Notes: a model not told the origin generated them from the letters alone. A DNA stretch of 64,000 bases from Rubrobacter xylanophilus (GCF_007164525.1 NZ_AP019791.1:2033501-2097500), one strand, 5' to 3'. Numbered from the stretch's first letter, positions 16,620 through 25,509 are shown. Numbers and translations: made by a program.

Positions 16620-18029
16620 ATGCTGAGAGCCGTAGCGCGACCGCTGGTCAACCTCGTGGAACGCTGGATGCCCGATGCGTTGGTCTTCGCCATAGTCCTG
16701 ACCTTCGTGGTGGCGCTCATGGCGCTCGGGCTCACGGACAGCACACCGCTGGAGGTACTTCGCGGGTGGGGTGACGGGCTGGCCGGTCTGCTCGAGTTCA
16801 TCGCCCAGATCGCCATCGTCCTCGTGCTGGGGCACACGCTGGCGCACACGGGCCCCGTCGAGCGCATGCTCCGCAACATCGCGCGCTTTCCCCGCACCCC
16901 GGCCATGGCCTACGCGTTCGTGACGGTGATCGCGGGCCTCGCCTCGCTCATCTCCTGGGCACTGGGCCTGATCGTCGGCGGTATAGTGGCGTTCGAGGTG
17001 GCGCGGGTGGCGCGCTCTCGAGGCATCCGGCTGCACTACCCGCTGCTCGTGGCCTGCGCGTATTCGGGTTACGTGGTGTGGCACATGGGATACTCGGGCT
17101 CCGGCCCGCTGGCCGCCGCCACACCCGGCAGCTTCCTCGAGGAGCTGGAGTTCGGGCTCGTCCCCGTCACGCAGACCACCTTCTCCGCCTGGAACATCGC
17201 CGCGGCCGCAGCGACGCTGGCCGCGGTGACCGTAGCCATGGTCCTACTGCGGCCCAGAGGCGAAGATCCCATCGTCGAGCTCGCGGAGAAGGCCGTGACA
17301 AACGAGAGAAGCGGGACAACCGCCCGGTCCGACGACCTTCCGCGCGCCGACTCGCCCGTGCCGCCCGGAGGAGCCCCCGAAGATCACGCCGCTCCCCCGT
17401 CTCCCGCCGAGCGGGTGGATGGATCCCGCCTGCTGACGCTCGCCCTCGGAGCCGCACTCGTGGCCTACCTCGTAGTCTACTTCGCCCAGGAAGGCTTCGC
17501 CCTCACCCTGGACATCGTCAACTGGAGCTTTTTGGCCGCCATCCTGTTGCTCGTGAGCTCGCCCAGAGAACTCGTCGGGCTCATCACCAACGCCGGGAGA
17601 ACCGTGGGCAACGTCTTGCTGCAGTATCCCCTCTACGCCGGTATCCTCGGCATGATGACGGCCACGGGGCTGGTGGACGTCCTCAGCGGATTCTTCGTGA
17701 GCATCTCCACACCCGCAACGCTGAGCGTGTGGGCGATGATCTCCGGCGGAATCGTCAACATGTTCATCCCCTCCGGCGGCGGACAGTTCGCCGTGCAAGG
17801 GCCCATCTTCCTCCAGGCCGCCCAGGAACTCGGTACCGACCCCGCACCCGTGATCATGGGTATAGCCTACGGAGACCAGTGGACCAACATGATACAGCCG
17901 TTCTGGACCATCCCCCTGCTCGCCATCGCCGGCCTGACCGTGCGCGACATCATGGGCTACACCACCATAACCCTCTTCGTCAGCGGAGCGGTCATGCTCG
18001 CCACCCTCCTCCTCGTTGGTGCAGGATGA
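16620..18029 (+). CDS. AtoE-type short-chain fatty acid transporter
   Basis: A 469-residue polytopic protein resembling E. coli AtoE along its length. Shared features are VERWMPDALVFAIVLT at the N-terminus, SWALGLIVGGIVAFEVAR, HYPLLVACAYSGYVVWHMGYSGSGPLAAATPG, FIPSGGGQFAVQGPI and AYGDQWTNMIQPFWTIPLLAIAGL near the C-terminus. A GGAGGAGACG RBS precedes ATG 16620; longer in-frame sequence runs back into the amidase and was rejected. A charged 60-residue cytoplasmic loop (about 215-265) is longer than usual. The family imports short-chain acids such as acetoacetate or butyrate. Confidence 0.9.
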   Translation: MLRAVARPLVNLVERWMPDALVFAIVLTFVVALMALGLTDSTPLEVLRGWGDGLAGLLEFIAQIAIVLVLGHTLAHTGPVERMLRNIARFPRTPAMAYAFVTVIAGLASLISWALGLIVGGIVAFEVARVARSRGIRLHYPLLVACAYSGYVVWHMGYSGSGPLAAATPGSFLEELEFGLVPVTQTTFSAWNIAAAAATLAAVTVAMVLLRPRGEDPIVELAEKAVTNERSGTTARSDDLPRADSPVPPGGAPEDHAAPPSPAERVDGSRLLTLALGAALVAYLVVYFAQEGFALTLDIVNWSFLAAILLLVSSPRELVGLITNAGRTVGNVLLQYPLYAGILGMMTATGLVDVLSGFFVSISTPATLSVWAMISGGIVNMFIPSGGGQFAVQGPIFLQAAQELGTDPAPVIMGIAYGDQWTNMIQPFWTIPLLAIAGLTVRDIMGYTTITLFVSGAVMLATLLLVGAG

Positions 18030-18054
18030 CGCTCCCCCACAACCCGCGAAAACA

Positions 18055-18083
18055 TTGCACCCATCACATCAGCATGCTATATG
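18055..18083 (+). promoter_or_regulatory. Promoter of the carboxyltransferase-TRAP operon
   Basis: TTGCAC (18055-18060) and TATATG (18078-18083) are spaced by 17 nt. The transcription start would be near 18090, about 30 nt before the chosen GTG start. Confidence 0.5.
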
Positions 18084-18094
18084 TGTTATAGCTA

Positions 18095-18109
18095 TTGTCG
18101 ACAGTATAC
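18095..18109. promoter_or_regulatory. Operator-like site TTGTCGACAG plus overlapping GTATAC
   Basis: TTGTCGACAG (18095-18104) runs into GTATAC (18104-18109), just downstream of the predicted -10 box at 18078-18083. This position fits repression. It is the same motif as at 16528. Confidence 0.5.
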
Positions 18110-18119
18110 GAGGGTTTCG

Positions 18120-19616
18120 GTGAGACGAGGGGAGAGGTTGTACCGGTTTCACGTCGGGAGATTTGGTCGCGGGGCTGCCGGAGGGAGGTCGCGGGAGTGG
18201 AGCGTGGCCTCTCCGGCGGCGCGGGAGGCGATAGGGGCGGTAGCCGCGGGCTTCCGGGAGTTCGGGGAGGAGGTGGTCTCGGGGGATCCGCTGGGGTGGC
18301 CCGGCTATCCGGAGAAGCTGGCGCGGGCCCGGGAGCGGAGCGGCGAGCGGGAGGCTGTGATCACCGGGGAGGCCCAGATCGGGCGGGTGCCGGTCGTCAT
18401 CGTCGCCTTCGACTTCCGGTTTCTGGGGGGGTCGGTGGGTGAGGCTGCGGGGCGCAGGATCGCCGGGGCCTTCGAGCGGGCGCGGGAGACCCGCCGGGCG
18501 GTCGTCTCGCTCGTGGCCACGGGCGGGAGCAGGATGCAGGAGGGGATGCGCTCGCTCGTCCAACTGCAGAGGATCGCCGACGCCTGCGTGCGGGCACGGG
18601 AGGAGGGCATCCCGCACATCAGCGTGCTGCGCGGTCCTGTCACCGGCGGGATATGGGCGTCGCTGGCCTCTTCGGCCGACTACATCATAGGGGTCCGGGG
18701 GGCCGAGGTCTCCTTCGCCGGCTCGCGGGTACGGGAGGAAGGAGAGGATGCGGCGTTCACCGCCGGGGGCAAGTTCGAGTCCGGGTCCATAGACGTCGAG
18801 GTCGAGGCTGGCGAGGTGCCCGGTCTCCTGAGACGCGTGGTGGAGCTGCTCCGTCCGGCGGGCGGGGAACCGCCCGCTCCTCCCGAGGTGCCGCGGGCGC
18901 TCGGGTTCGCCCGGCCGCCGGGGGACCCGTGGGTGGCGGTGATGCGGGCGCGCAGCCCGCGGCGGCCGCGGGCGGAGGCGTACCTCGAGGACTACTTCGA
19001 GCGGCGCGTGGAGATCTCCGGCGACCGGGCCGGGGGCGTGGATGCGGGGATGCTCTGCGGCTTCGGGCGGCGGCGCGGGAGGACCATAGCGTACGTCGCG
19101 CAGGGCGGGACCGCCAACACCGCCGCCGGCTTCAGGACCGCCCGGAGGCTCCTGGAGACCGCCGAGCGGCTCCAGCTGCCGGTGCTCACCCTCATCGACA
19201 CCCCGGGGGCGAGCAACACGGCAGAGGACGAGCGGGAGGGCATCGGGAATGCCATCGCCGAGCTCTTCTGCACCGTGGCCGGCCTCAAGGTTCCCATGAC
19301 CTCGCTGGTCATCGGGGAGGGGGGTTCCGGGGGGGCGCTCGCCCTCGCCGCCCGGGACAACCTCTGGGTCACGCCCGACGCCTACTTCGCCGTCATCTCC
19401 CCGGAGGGGGCGGCCGCCATAGTGGAGAAAGACCGCTCGAAGGCCCGCAAGGTCTCCGAGTACATGAAGCTCATGCCGCAGGATCTGGTAGAGCTCGGTG
19501 TGGTCCGCGGAATCGCGCGGGCCCGGCGCCGGCCGGTGCGGGCCATCAGGACGTCCTACGATGCGGTTCGAAGGTGGGTAGTGAGAGGTCATTCTTCGGG
19601 GAAGGAGCGAGTTTGA
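18120..19616 (+). CDS. Fused acyl-CoA carboxylase carboxyltransferase (AccD-AccA type)
   Basis: About 498 residues containing both halves of a biotin-dependent carboxyltransferase. The first half is AccD-like (LVATGGSRMQEGMRSLVQL, SSADYIIGV, EVSFAGSRV). The second is AccA-like (DTPGASNTAEDERE, GEGGSGGALALAARDN, ISPEGAAAIVEKD). No zinc-ribbon N-terminus of AccD is present. The start is uncertain: GTG 18120 (weak RBS) is used, GTG 18204 is possible, and an ATG at 18081 would fall inside the promoter. No biotin carboxylase or carrier gene is nearby. It overlaps dctP by 4 nt or less, which ties it to TRAP uptake of an acid that could be activated and carboxylated. Confidence 0.85.
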   Translation: MRRGERLYRFHVGRFGRGAAGGRSREWSVASPAAREAIGAVAAGFREFGEEVVSGDPLGWPGYPEKLARARERSGEREAVITGEAQIGRVPVVIVAFDFRFLGGSVGEAAGRRIAGAFERARETRRAVVSLVATGGSRMQEGMRSLVQLQRIADACVRAREEGIPHISVLRGPVTGGIWASLASSADYIIGVRGAEVSFAGSRVREEGEDAAFTAGGKFESGSIDVEVEAGEVPGLLRRVVELLRPAGGEPPAPPEVPRALGFARPPGDPWVAVMRARSPRRPRAEAYLEDYFERRVEISGDRAGGVDAGMLCGFGRRRGRTIAYVAQGGTANTAAGFRTARRLLETAERLQLPVLTLIDTPGASNTAEDEREGIGNAIAELFCTVAGLKVPMTSLVIGEGGSGGALALAARDNLWVTPDAYFAVISPEGAAAIVEKDRSKARKVSEYMKLMPQDLVELGVVRGIARARRRPVRAIRTSYDAVRRWVVRGHSSGKERV

Positions 19617-20677
19617 GAGCATCGGGGAGATTCGCGAGGATGTGGCGGCTGGCGTTGAGCCTCGTTCTCGCAGCCGGGCTGGTCGTCGGCTGCGGCGGAG
19701 CTGGGGGCGGGGATCAGGAAGAAGGTCAGGCGGTCACGCTGCGGCTCTCGCACCAGTGGCCGCAGGCCACCACCGAGGAGGGTGACTTCCGGGCCGTGCT
19801 GGCCGAGCGGTTCGCCCAGAGGGTCGAGGAGCGGACCGGCGGTCAGGTGAAGATCCGGATCTATCCCAACGCCTCGCTCGTCGAGCCGACCGAGCAGTAC
19901 AAGGCCATAACCCAGGGCGCGCTCGACATGTCCGTCTTCCCCCTCGACTACGCCTCCGGGGAGGTGCCGCAGTTCAGCATCACCCTCATGCCGGCCCTGG
20001 TGCAGAGCCACGCCCAGGCCCAGAACTGGAAAGAGGCCGAGATAGGGCGAAGGATCGAGCAGATCGCCGAGGAGAACGGGATCAAGATCCTCACCTGGAT
20101 CTGGAATGCCGGCGGCATCGGGGTCCGGCAGGGTGATCCCGTGGTCTCTCCGGAGGATGTGGACCGGGGTGCCGTAGCCCGGGCCGCCGGACCGCGGGTG
20201 GAGCAGATGCTCAGGAGAGCCGGCTACAGCATAACCAGCATGCCCTCCTCGGAGATCTACAACGCCATGCAGACCGGCGTGCTGGACGTGGCCGTCACCT
20301 CCGCCTCCTCCTTCTGCTCCTACAGGATCTACGAGGTGACCGAGGCCTACACTTCTCCCACCGAGAACACCTTCTGGTTCATGTTCGAGCCCCTGATCAT
20401 CGGGACCGAGCAGTTCAACCAGCTCACCCCCGAGCAGCAGGAGATCTTCGAGGAGGTCGGAGCCGAGCTGCAGCAGTTCGCCTACGAGGCCTCGGAGCAA
20501 GACGACGCCCAGTGCGAACAGCAATTCCGGGATGCAGGGGTCACGGTGGCCACGATGGACGACGCCGCCTTCGAGCAGTGGCGGGAGATCTCTCAACCGG
20601 TATGGGAGGACTTCTCCCGGGAGGTCGAGGGTGGTCAGGAACTGATGGAGCTCGCCCGCAAGGTGCCCGCCGAATAA
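19613..20677 (+). CDS. dctP: TRAP transporter substrate-binding lipoprotein
   Basis: A 354-residue DctP-family binding protein with a lipoprotein signal ending in VVGC (Cys27 if translation starts at TTG 19613). GGAG at 19604-19607 supports the TTG start; ATG 19640 is an alternative. The mature protein begins LRLSHQWPQATTEEGDF and carries TGGQVKIRIYPNASL, the family pattern, but a segment in the middle (VVSPEDVDRGAVARAAG) replaces the usual KIRV motif before SEIYNAMQTGVLDVAV. The binding arginine expected there may be Arg in the same stretch. It is followed by dctQ and dctM. Confidence 0.92.
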   Translation: MRASGRFARMWRLALSLVLAAGLVVGCGGAGGGDQEEGQAVTLRLSHQWPQATTEEGDFRAVLAERFAQRVEERTGGQVKIRIYPNASLVEPTEQYKAITQGALDMSVFPLDYASGEVPQFSITLMPALVQSHAQAQNWKEAEIGRRIEQIAEENGIKILTWIWNAGGIGVRQGDPVVSPEDVDRGAVARAAGPRVEQMLRRAGYSITSMPSSEIYNAMQTGVLDVAVTSASSFCSYRIYEVTEAYTSPTENTFWFMFEPLIIGTEQFNQLTPEQQEIFEEVGAELQQFAYEASEQDDAQCEQQFRDAGVTVATMDDAAFEQWREISQPVWEDFSREVEGGQELMELARKVPAE

Positions 20678-20694
20678 ATAGAATGTGAAAGCAG

Positions 20695-20715
20695 GACGGC
20701 CGGTGGGCGTCTTTT
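20695..20715 (+). terminator. Weak hairpin with T-run between dctP and dctQ
   Basis: GACG (20695-20698) pairs with CGTC (20708-20711), with two extra inner pairs, and TTTT follows at 20712-20715. A partial terminator here would give more binding protein than membrane subunits. The stem is short, so this is tentative. Confidence 0.3.
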
Positions 20716-20752
20716 GCGGGAAACGTGAGGAGAGCTCTAGGGAGGCTGCGAT

Positions 20753-21328
20753 TTGTCTAGTGGCTCTGGCAGGTTCTTCCTGCTGCGGTGGATAGGCTGG
20801 GTCTCCGAGGTCTCAGGCTACATAAGCGGCCTCCTGATCTTCGCCTCCACCCTCATCATCTGCTACGCGGTGCTGCTCCGGGCGCTCGGGTTCTCGACGG
20901 TCTGGCAGACCGAGCTCACCATATACCTGCTGATGTTCGTCACCTTCATCGGCGGCGCTTACGGCCTGAAGCATGACGAGCACGTCAACGTGGACCTCCT
21001 CATAAACCGGCTGCCGGTCAGGGCTGCGAGCCTGCTGAAGCTGGTCGCCGCCCTCCTCTCCCTGGTGGTGATAGCGGTCGTCGCCTGGCGATCGGGGATG
21101 ATGTGGCTGGAGGCCACCGAGAAGGGCTGGCGCTCCGGCACCGCCTGGAACCCACCGCTCACGTACCCGTACGCCATCCTGCCGATCGGCATGGCGCTCA
21201 TCGCGCTGCAGTACGTGGTCATCATGGTGGAGCTCGTGCGGCAGGTGATTACCGGGGAGGAGAAAAGAGTCTCTCCCGAGGAAGAAGAGCGGGCCAGGGC
21301 GGAGAGAGCGAGGATCCAGGGCTTATGA
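20753..21328 (+). CDS. dctQ: TRAP transporter small membrane subunit
   Basis: A 191-residue protein with four membrane segments (about 13-35, 47-67, 88-110, 133-155) and the DctQ pattern (TVWQTELTIYLLMFVTFIGGAYGLKHDEHVNVDLL). The TTG start at 20753 is preceded by GGGAGG at 20740-20745. The C-terminal tail is highly charged. Its stop overlaps the dctM start (ATGA). Confidence 0.9.
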   Translation: MSSGSGRFFLLRWIGWVSEVSGYISGLLIFASTLIICYAVLLRALGFSTVWQTELTIYLLMFVTFIGGAYGLKHDEHVNVDLLINRLPVRAASLLKLVAALLSLVVIAVVAWRSGMMWLEATEKGWRSGTAWNPPLTYPYAILPIGMALIALQYVVIMVELVRQVITGEEKRVSPEEEERARAERARIQGL

Positions 21329-22671
21329 GCTCCTTCGCGACCGGCATCTTCATCGTGGTGGCGCTGCTGGCACTGCTCGCCACAGGCATGCCCATCGCCT
21401 TCGCCCTGGGCCTGACTGCTCTGCTCGCGGTCTTGCTCTTCCTGGGTCCGGCGCAGCTCGATTTCTTCGGGGACTTCGTCTTCAACTCGCTGAACAACTT
21501 CACGCTGCTGGCGATACCGTTGTTCATCTTCATGGGGGCCGTCTTCGGGGGCTCCAAGGCCAGCGAGGACCTGTTCGAGGCCGGTCACATGTGGCTGAGC
21601 AGGGTCCGCGGCGGGCTCGCCATGAGCAGCGTCGTCGCCTCGGCGCTCTTCGCGGCGCTGTGCGGTTCCAGCGCAGCGACGGCGGCCGCCATCGGGAAGG
21701 TCGCGATCCCCGAGATGAGAAAGCGCGGCTACACCAACCGCGTCTCCACCGGAGCGGTGGTGGCGGGCGGGACGCTGGGCATCCTCATCCCCCCGAGCGT
21801 GACCCTGATCCTCTACGGCATCGCCACCGAGCAGTCCATCGGCCAGCTCTTCATGGGCGGCGTCGTGCCCGGCCTCCTGATAACCCTGTTCTTCTGCGTC
21901 TGGATCTCCATAGCCATCCTGCTGGAGCGGCGGGGCGTGGTCGCGGCGCGCAGCGGCACGCAGGAAGTCGAGAACATCGCGGAGGTGGAGAGCTTCCCCT
22001 GGAAGGAGCGCTTCAAGATACTGCTGAAGGTGGTGCCCTTCATCGCGCTCATCGCGGGCGTGCTCGGCGCGCTCTACCTGGGGTTCGCCACCCCCAGCGA
22101 GGCCGCAGCCGTGGGAGCCTTCCTCGCCCTGGTGCTGGTGACCGTGATGTACCGCTCGATGACCTGGAAGAGGTTCTCGGAAATCCTGCTCGAATCCACC
22201 GGGGAGAGCACGATGGTCATGATGATCGTCGCCTTCTCCGCGGTGCTCGGCACCGTCATGAGCTTCCTCGCCATACCGCAGGATCTCGCCCTGCTCATCG
22301 CCGAGCTCGAGATAAACCGCTGGTGGATCATGTTCATCATCAACGTGTTCCTGCTCGTGCTGGGCTTCTTCCTCCCACCCGTCTCGATAATCCTGATGGT
22401 CACGCCGGTCCTGTTCCCCATCATCACGGCGCTCGAGTTCGACCCGATCTGGTTCGGCGTGATCATGACCATAAACATGGAGATGGGCCTGATCACACCC
22501 CCCGTCGGCCTCAATCTCTACGTGGTGAAGGGCATAGCCCCGGACATACCGCTCTCGGACATCCTCATCGGCTCGATACCCTACGTGGTGATCCTCGGCC
22601 TCTCCCTCGTGTTCTTCTCTTTCTTCCCCGGCCTGATCACCTGGTTGCCGGAGACGCTGTTCGCCCGGTAG
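21325..22671 (+). CDS. dctM: TRAP transporter large membrane subunit
   Basis: A 448-residue polytopic protein with about 12 membrane segments. Family signatures include ATGMPIAFALGLTALL, NFTLLAIPLFIFMGAVFGGS, SSAATAAAIGKVAIPEM, GGTLGILIPPSVTLILYG and TPPVGLNLYVVKGIA. It completes a dctPQM operon headed by the carboxyltransferase gene. The stop codon TAG abuts the stop of the convergent GntR gene (TAGCTA, 22669-22674). Confidence 0.95.
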   Translation: MSSFATGIFIVVALLALLATGMPIAFALGLTALLAVLLFLGPAQLDFFGDFVFNSLNNFTLLAIPLFIFMGAVFGGSKASEDLFEAGHMWLSRVRGGLAMSSVVASALFAALCGSSAATAAAIGKVAIPEMRKRGYTNRVSTGAVVAGGTLGILIPPSVTLILYGIATEQSIGQLFMGGVVPGLLITLFFCVWISIAILLERRGVVAARSGTQEVENIAEVESFPWKERFKILLKVVPFIALIAGVLGALYLGFATPSEAAAVGAFLALVLVTVMYRSMTWKRFSEILLESTGESTMVMMIVAFSAVLGTVMSFLAIPQDLALLIAELEINRWWIMFIINVFLLVLGFFLPPVSIILMVTPVLFPIITALEFDPIWFGVIMTINMEMGLITPPVGLNLYVVKGIAPDIPLSDILIGSIPYVVILGLSLVFFSFFPGLITWLPETLFAR

Positions 22672-23328
22672 CTACCCGCTCTCGCGCATGGCCTCGAGCG
22701 CCCGGTTCATCCCGGCCAGCTCGTGAGCCCCGAGGATCCTGGCGGCGCGCTCCGCATCTCCTTCGGCGACGGCCGCCAGGATCCTGCGGTGGTCCTCTAT
22801 GGATTTCTCCACGTCCTCACGGCTCATCACCGAGAGCCTGAGGAACATCCTCAGAGGCCCCTCTATCTGGGTGTAGACGGGCGGAAGCACGGGGCTTCCG
22901 GAGACCTCCACCAGCGTCCTGTGGAACAGCACGTTCAGCTCGTGGTAGCGCCGGGCGTCCTTGCGACTCGCCTCCATGTCCTCCAGCACCGGCCCGAGCG
23001 CCGCCGCAGCCCGCCGGACCATCCCGAGCCCGTCGCACGCCCGCCGCAGAGCCATCTCCTCCAACAGGATCCTTATCCGGTAGACCTCCTCCACCTCCCG
23101 TGGCGAGTACCTCTTGACGACCGTTCCCCTGCGCGGCGTGCGCTCCACCAGCCCCTCCTGGCCGAGCAGGTAAAGCGCCTCCCGGATGGGCGCACGGCTG
23201 GTCCCGAACCGCTCGGCCAGCGCCTGCTCCCGCAGCTTCTGACCCGGCAAAAGACGCCGCTCCACGATCTCATCTGCCAGCACCCGCGCTATCTTCTGGG
23301 CGAAAGAGGGTCTTGTGAGGTCTTCCAA
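22672..23328 (-). CDS. GntR family transcriptional regulator (FadR/FCD subfamily)
   Basis: The product of 218 residues begins with a winged helix (ARVLADEIVERRLLPGQKL, TSRAPIREALYLLGQEGLVE) and has an FCD domain with the histidine ligands (HELNVLFHRTLVE and EDHRRILAAV). A TTG start at 23328 is preferred because GGGAGG lies 9 nt upstream; an ATG at 23388 would overlap the previous gene by 11 nt and add 20 basic residues. It converges on dctM, so it may control the TRAP operon; no operator was seen beside its own start. Confidence 0.87.
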   Translation of the reverse strand: MEDLTRPSFAQKIARVLADEIVERRLLPGQKLREQALAERFGTSRAPIREALYLLGQEGLVERTPRRGTVVKRYSPREVEEVYRIRILLEEMALRRACDGLGMVRRAAAALGPVLEDMEASRKDARRYHELNVLFHRTLVEVSGSPVLPPVYTQIEGPLRMFLRLSVMSREDVEKSIEDHRRILAAVAEGDAERAARILGAHELAGMNRALEAMRESG

Positions 23329-23377
23329 AGAGCCCGGCCTCCCACGGGACGCCTTCCGTCGGTGCGGGTATTTTACG

Positions 23378-24787
23378 CTACCTCGCATCCTCTCTACGGA
23401 AGGCCTTCGCCGCGCGCAGCCGCCGGAAGACCTCCCCGGAGGTGATGCAAACCGAGGCCCACGCCCCGCCGAGGGCCCACCCGGCGAGCACGTCGCTGGG
23501 ATAGTGGGCCCCGGTGTAGACCCGCCCGGCCCCCACGAGGAACACCGTGGCGACCCACAGGACCACCACCCTGACCTTCGCCCGCCAGGAGCCGAGCCTG
23601 CTCCCCGGCCCCCGCAGGAAGACCGCGTAGCACAGGGCCGCTCCAACCGTGAAGGCAGCCATGGCGTGCCCGCTCGGGAACCCCTGCCCCGTCTCGTGAA
23701 CCAGCTGGAGGGCGGCCGGGGGCCGGGGCCGGTCGAAGAAGAGTTTGAAGAGCCAGACCAGAGCCCCGGTCCCGAGGGCGGAGGCGAGCAGCACCGCCCC
23801 CGAGAGCTCCGTCCGCGACGAAGCGCCGCTCCGGCCGGCGAGCAGGAGGAGCCCCAGCCCGGCCAGCGCCGCAGCGGGGAGGAGAACCTCCGGGGAGAAG
23901 AGCGCCTCGAATACCAACACGGCGGCCGTGAGGCCCGGCTCGCCGTGGGCGTGGACGAAGCGCAGGACGGACAGGTCCACCCGGACGAGCGGGTCCCGGG
24001 TGACCACGTCCTCCACTATCCCGCCGAAGGCCCAGGAGAACAACCCGGCGAGCAAGAGCCCGGCGGTGAGGGTCAGCCCGTAGACCTCGCCGGGAGAGAG
24101 CCGGCGCACGAGCCAGCGGCCGGCCCCGCTGCGCAAGAACGCCCCGGGAAGCCCCTCCATGAGTCGCCCGGCGATGCTCTCCAGAAGCTCGCGGTGTCCC
24201 CGCAGCCAGCGATACAGTAGATAAAGCAACACCGCCGCTCCGGCCGCGAGGGCCAGCAGGATGCTGGCCCTCCCCGCCCAACGCTCGGCCAGCGCCAGGC
24301 TGCCGCCGAGCAGGTACCCGGCAAGGACGGCGGCCGAGGCCCAGACCGCCCCGCCCAGGGCGTTGAACACGAAGAAGGTCCCCCACCGCATCCGTCCTAT
24401 CCCCGCGACCAGGGCCCCGAACACCCGCAAGCCCGCCACGAAGCGGGCCAGGAACACCGCCTTGCCGCCGTGGCGCCCGAAGAACCGCTCGGCGGCGGCG
24501 AGCCGCTCCGGGGTGAGGGCGAAGCGGCGGCCCCAGCGCAGGACGAACCTCCGCCCTCCCCTGCGCCCGATCCAGTAGCCGAGCTGGTCGCCGACCACCG
24601 CGCCGAGAAAGCCGAAGAGCAGGACGTCCGCCGGGTCCAGGACCCCCCGCTGGGCCAGCGCGCCCGCGGCGAGCAGGATCGTCTCCCCCGGCAGCGGAAT
24701 GCCGGCGCTCTCCGCCATCACCCCGAAGAAGACCACCAGGTAACCGTAGCGGGAGAGAAGCGAGATCACCTCGCTTGTCGGGTCCAC
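23378..24787 (-). CDS. Bifunctional DedA-family / PAP2-phosphatase membrane protein
   Basis: A 469-residue fusion. Residues 1-200 are a DedA (SNARE-associated) domain with ESAGIPLPGETILL (26-39) and the FLARFVAGLRVFGALVAG re-entrant helix (113-129). Residues 235-450 are a PAP2 domain with all three motifs: K348-x6-R355P, PSGH at 371-374 and R422-x5-H428-x3-D432. DedA proteins are linked to flipping of undecaprenyl phosphate and PAP2 enzymes dephosphorylate undecaprenyl or phosphatidyl phosphates, so the fusion could couple both steps at the outer leaflet. GTG 24787 follows the upstream PAP2 gene by 5 nt. Confidence 0.93.
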   Translation of the reverse strand: MDPTSEVISLLSRYGYLVVFFGVMAESAGIPLPGETILLAAGALAQRGVLDPADVLLFGFLGAVVGDQLGYWIGRRGGRRFVLRWGRRFALTPERLAAAERFFGRHGGKAVFLARFVAGLRVFGALVAGIGRMRWGTFFVFNALGGAVWASAAVLAGYLLGGSLALAERWAGRASILLALAAGAAVLLYLLYRWLRGHRELLESIAGRLMEGLPGAFLRSGAGRWLVRRLSPGEVYGLTLTAGLLLAGLFSWAFGGIVEDVVTRDPLVRVDLSVLRFVHAHGEPGLTAAVLVFEALFSPEVLLPAAALAGLGLLLLAGRSGASSRTELSGAVLLASALGTGALVWLFKLFFDRPRPPAALQLVHETGQGFPSGHAMAAFTVGAALCYAVFLRGPGSRLGSWRAKVRVVVLWVATVFLVGAGRVYTGAHYPSDVLAGWALGGAWASVCITSGEVFRRLRAAKAFRREDAR

Positions 24788-24792
24788 GGGGC

Positions 24793-25509
24793 CTAGCCGC
24801 CCTTTCTCCGGAGCCCCCGCACCGAGAGCCAGGCCGCGTACAGGACGCCCACGAACACCACCCACAGCGGCGCCGAGAGGTAGCCGGCCAGCACGTCCGT
24901 CGGGTAGTGGACCCCCAGGTAGAGTCGGGAGAAGCCGATCAGGACCACCAGGGCCGCGCCGAGGGCGGCTATCGTCCAGCGCAGCGCCCCGCGCGCCCGG
25001 TAGGCCAGGATCAGGGTCAGCATCCCGTAGAAGCCGACGGCGACGGTGGCGTGGCCGCTGGGGAACGAGTAGAAGCCCGCCTCGTAGCCGTTCTGGAAGA
25101 GCTCCGGCCGCGAGCGCTGGAAGACGGCCTTCAGCACCGTGGTGAGGAACATGCCCCCGGCCGTGGAGACCGCGAGCAGCACGGCGGAGAGCCGCCAGCC
25201 CCGCAGGTAGAAGGCCGCCGCCGAGACGAAAAGCAGCGGGAGCACCACCCGGTAGTAGCCGAGCGCGGTGATGGCGCGCATCGGACCCTCCAGCCAGGGT
25301 GGGAAGTGGGCGTGGATCCACAGCAGCACCTCCCGGTCGAACCGGCGGGTGTCGCCCTCGACGACCTCCTCGGCCATCCCGGCGAACGCCCAGATCACGA
25401 AGGCCGAGAGCCCGAGCCCCGCAACGAGCCACACAGCCGCCGCGAGCGTCATCCGCCCGAAGATGGGGGTGAGCGAGCCCGGCATGATCTCCCGCAGCCT
25501 GCCCATCAT
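24793..25509 (-). CDS. PAP2 family phosphatase
   Basis: A 238-residue integral membrane phosphatase with six predicted membrane segments. The motifs are complete: K127-x6-R134P, PSGH at 150-153 and SR195-x5-H201-x3-D205. It resembles the PAP2 half of the next gene downstream, 5 nt away, so one may have arisen from duplication. Substrate could be undecaprenyl pyrophosphate or phosphatidylglycerol phosphate. The ATG at 25507-25509 lacks a clear RBS; a second ATG at residue 9 is possible. Confidence 0.9.
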   Translation of the reverse strand: MMGRLREIMPGSLTPIFGRMTLAAAVWLVAGLGLSAFVIWAFAGMAEEVVEGDTRRFDREVLLWIHAHFPPWLEGPMRAITALGYYRVVLPLLFVSAAAFYLRGWRLSAVLLAVSTAGGMFLTTVLKAVFQRSRPELFQNGYEAGFYSFPSGHATVAVGFYGMLTLILAYRARGALRWTIAALGAALVVLIGFSRLYLGVHYPTDVLAGYLSAPLWVVFVGVLYAAWLSVRGLRRKGG

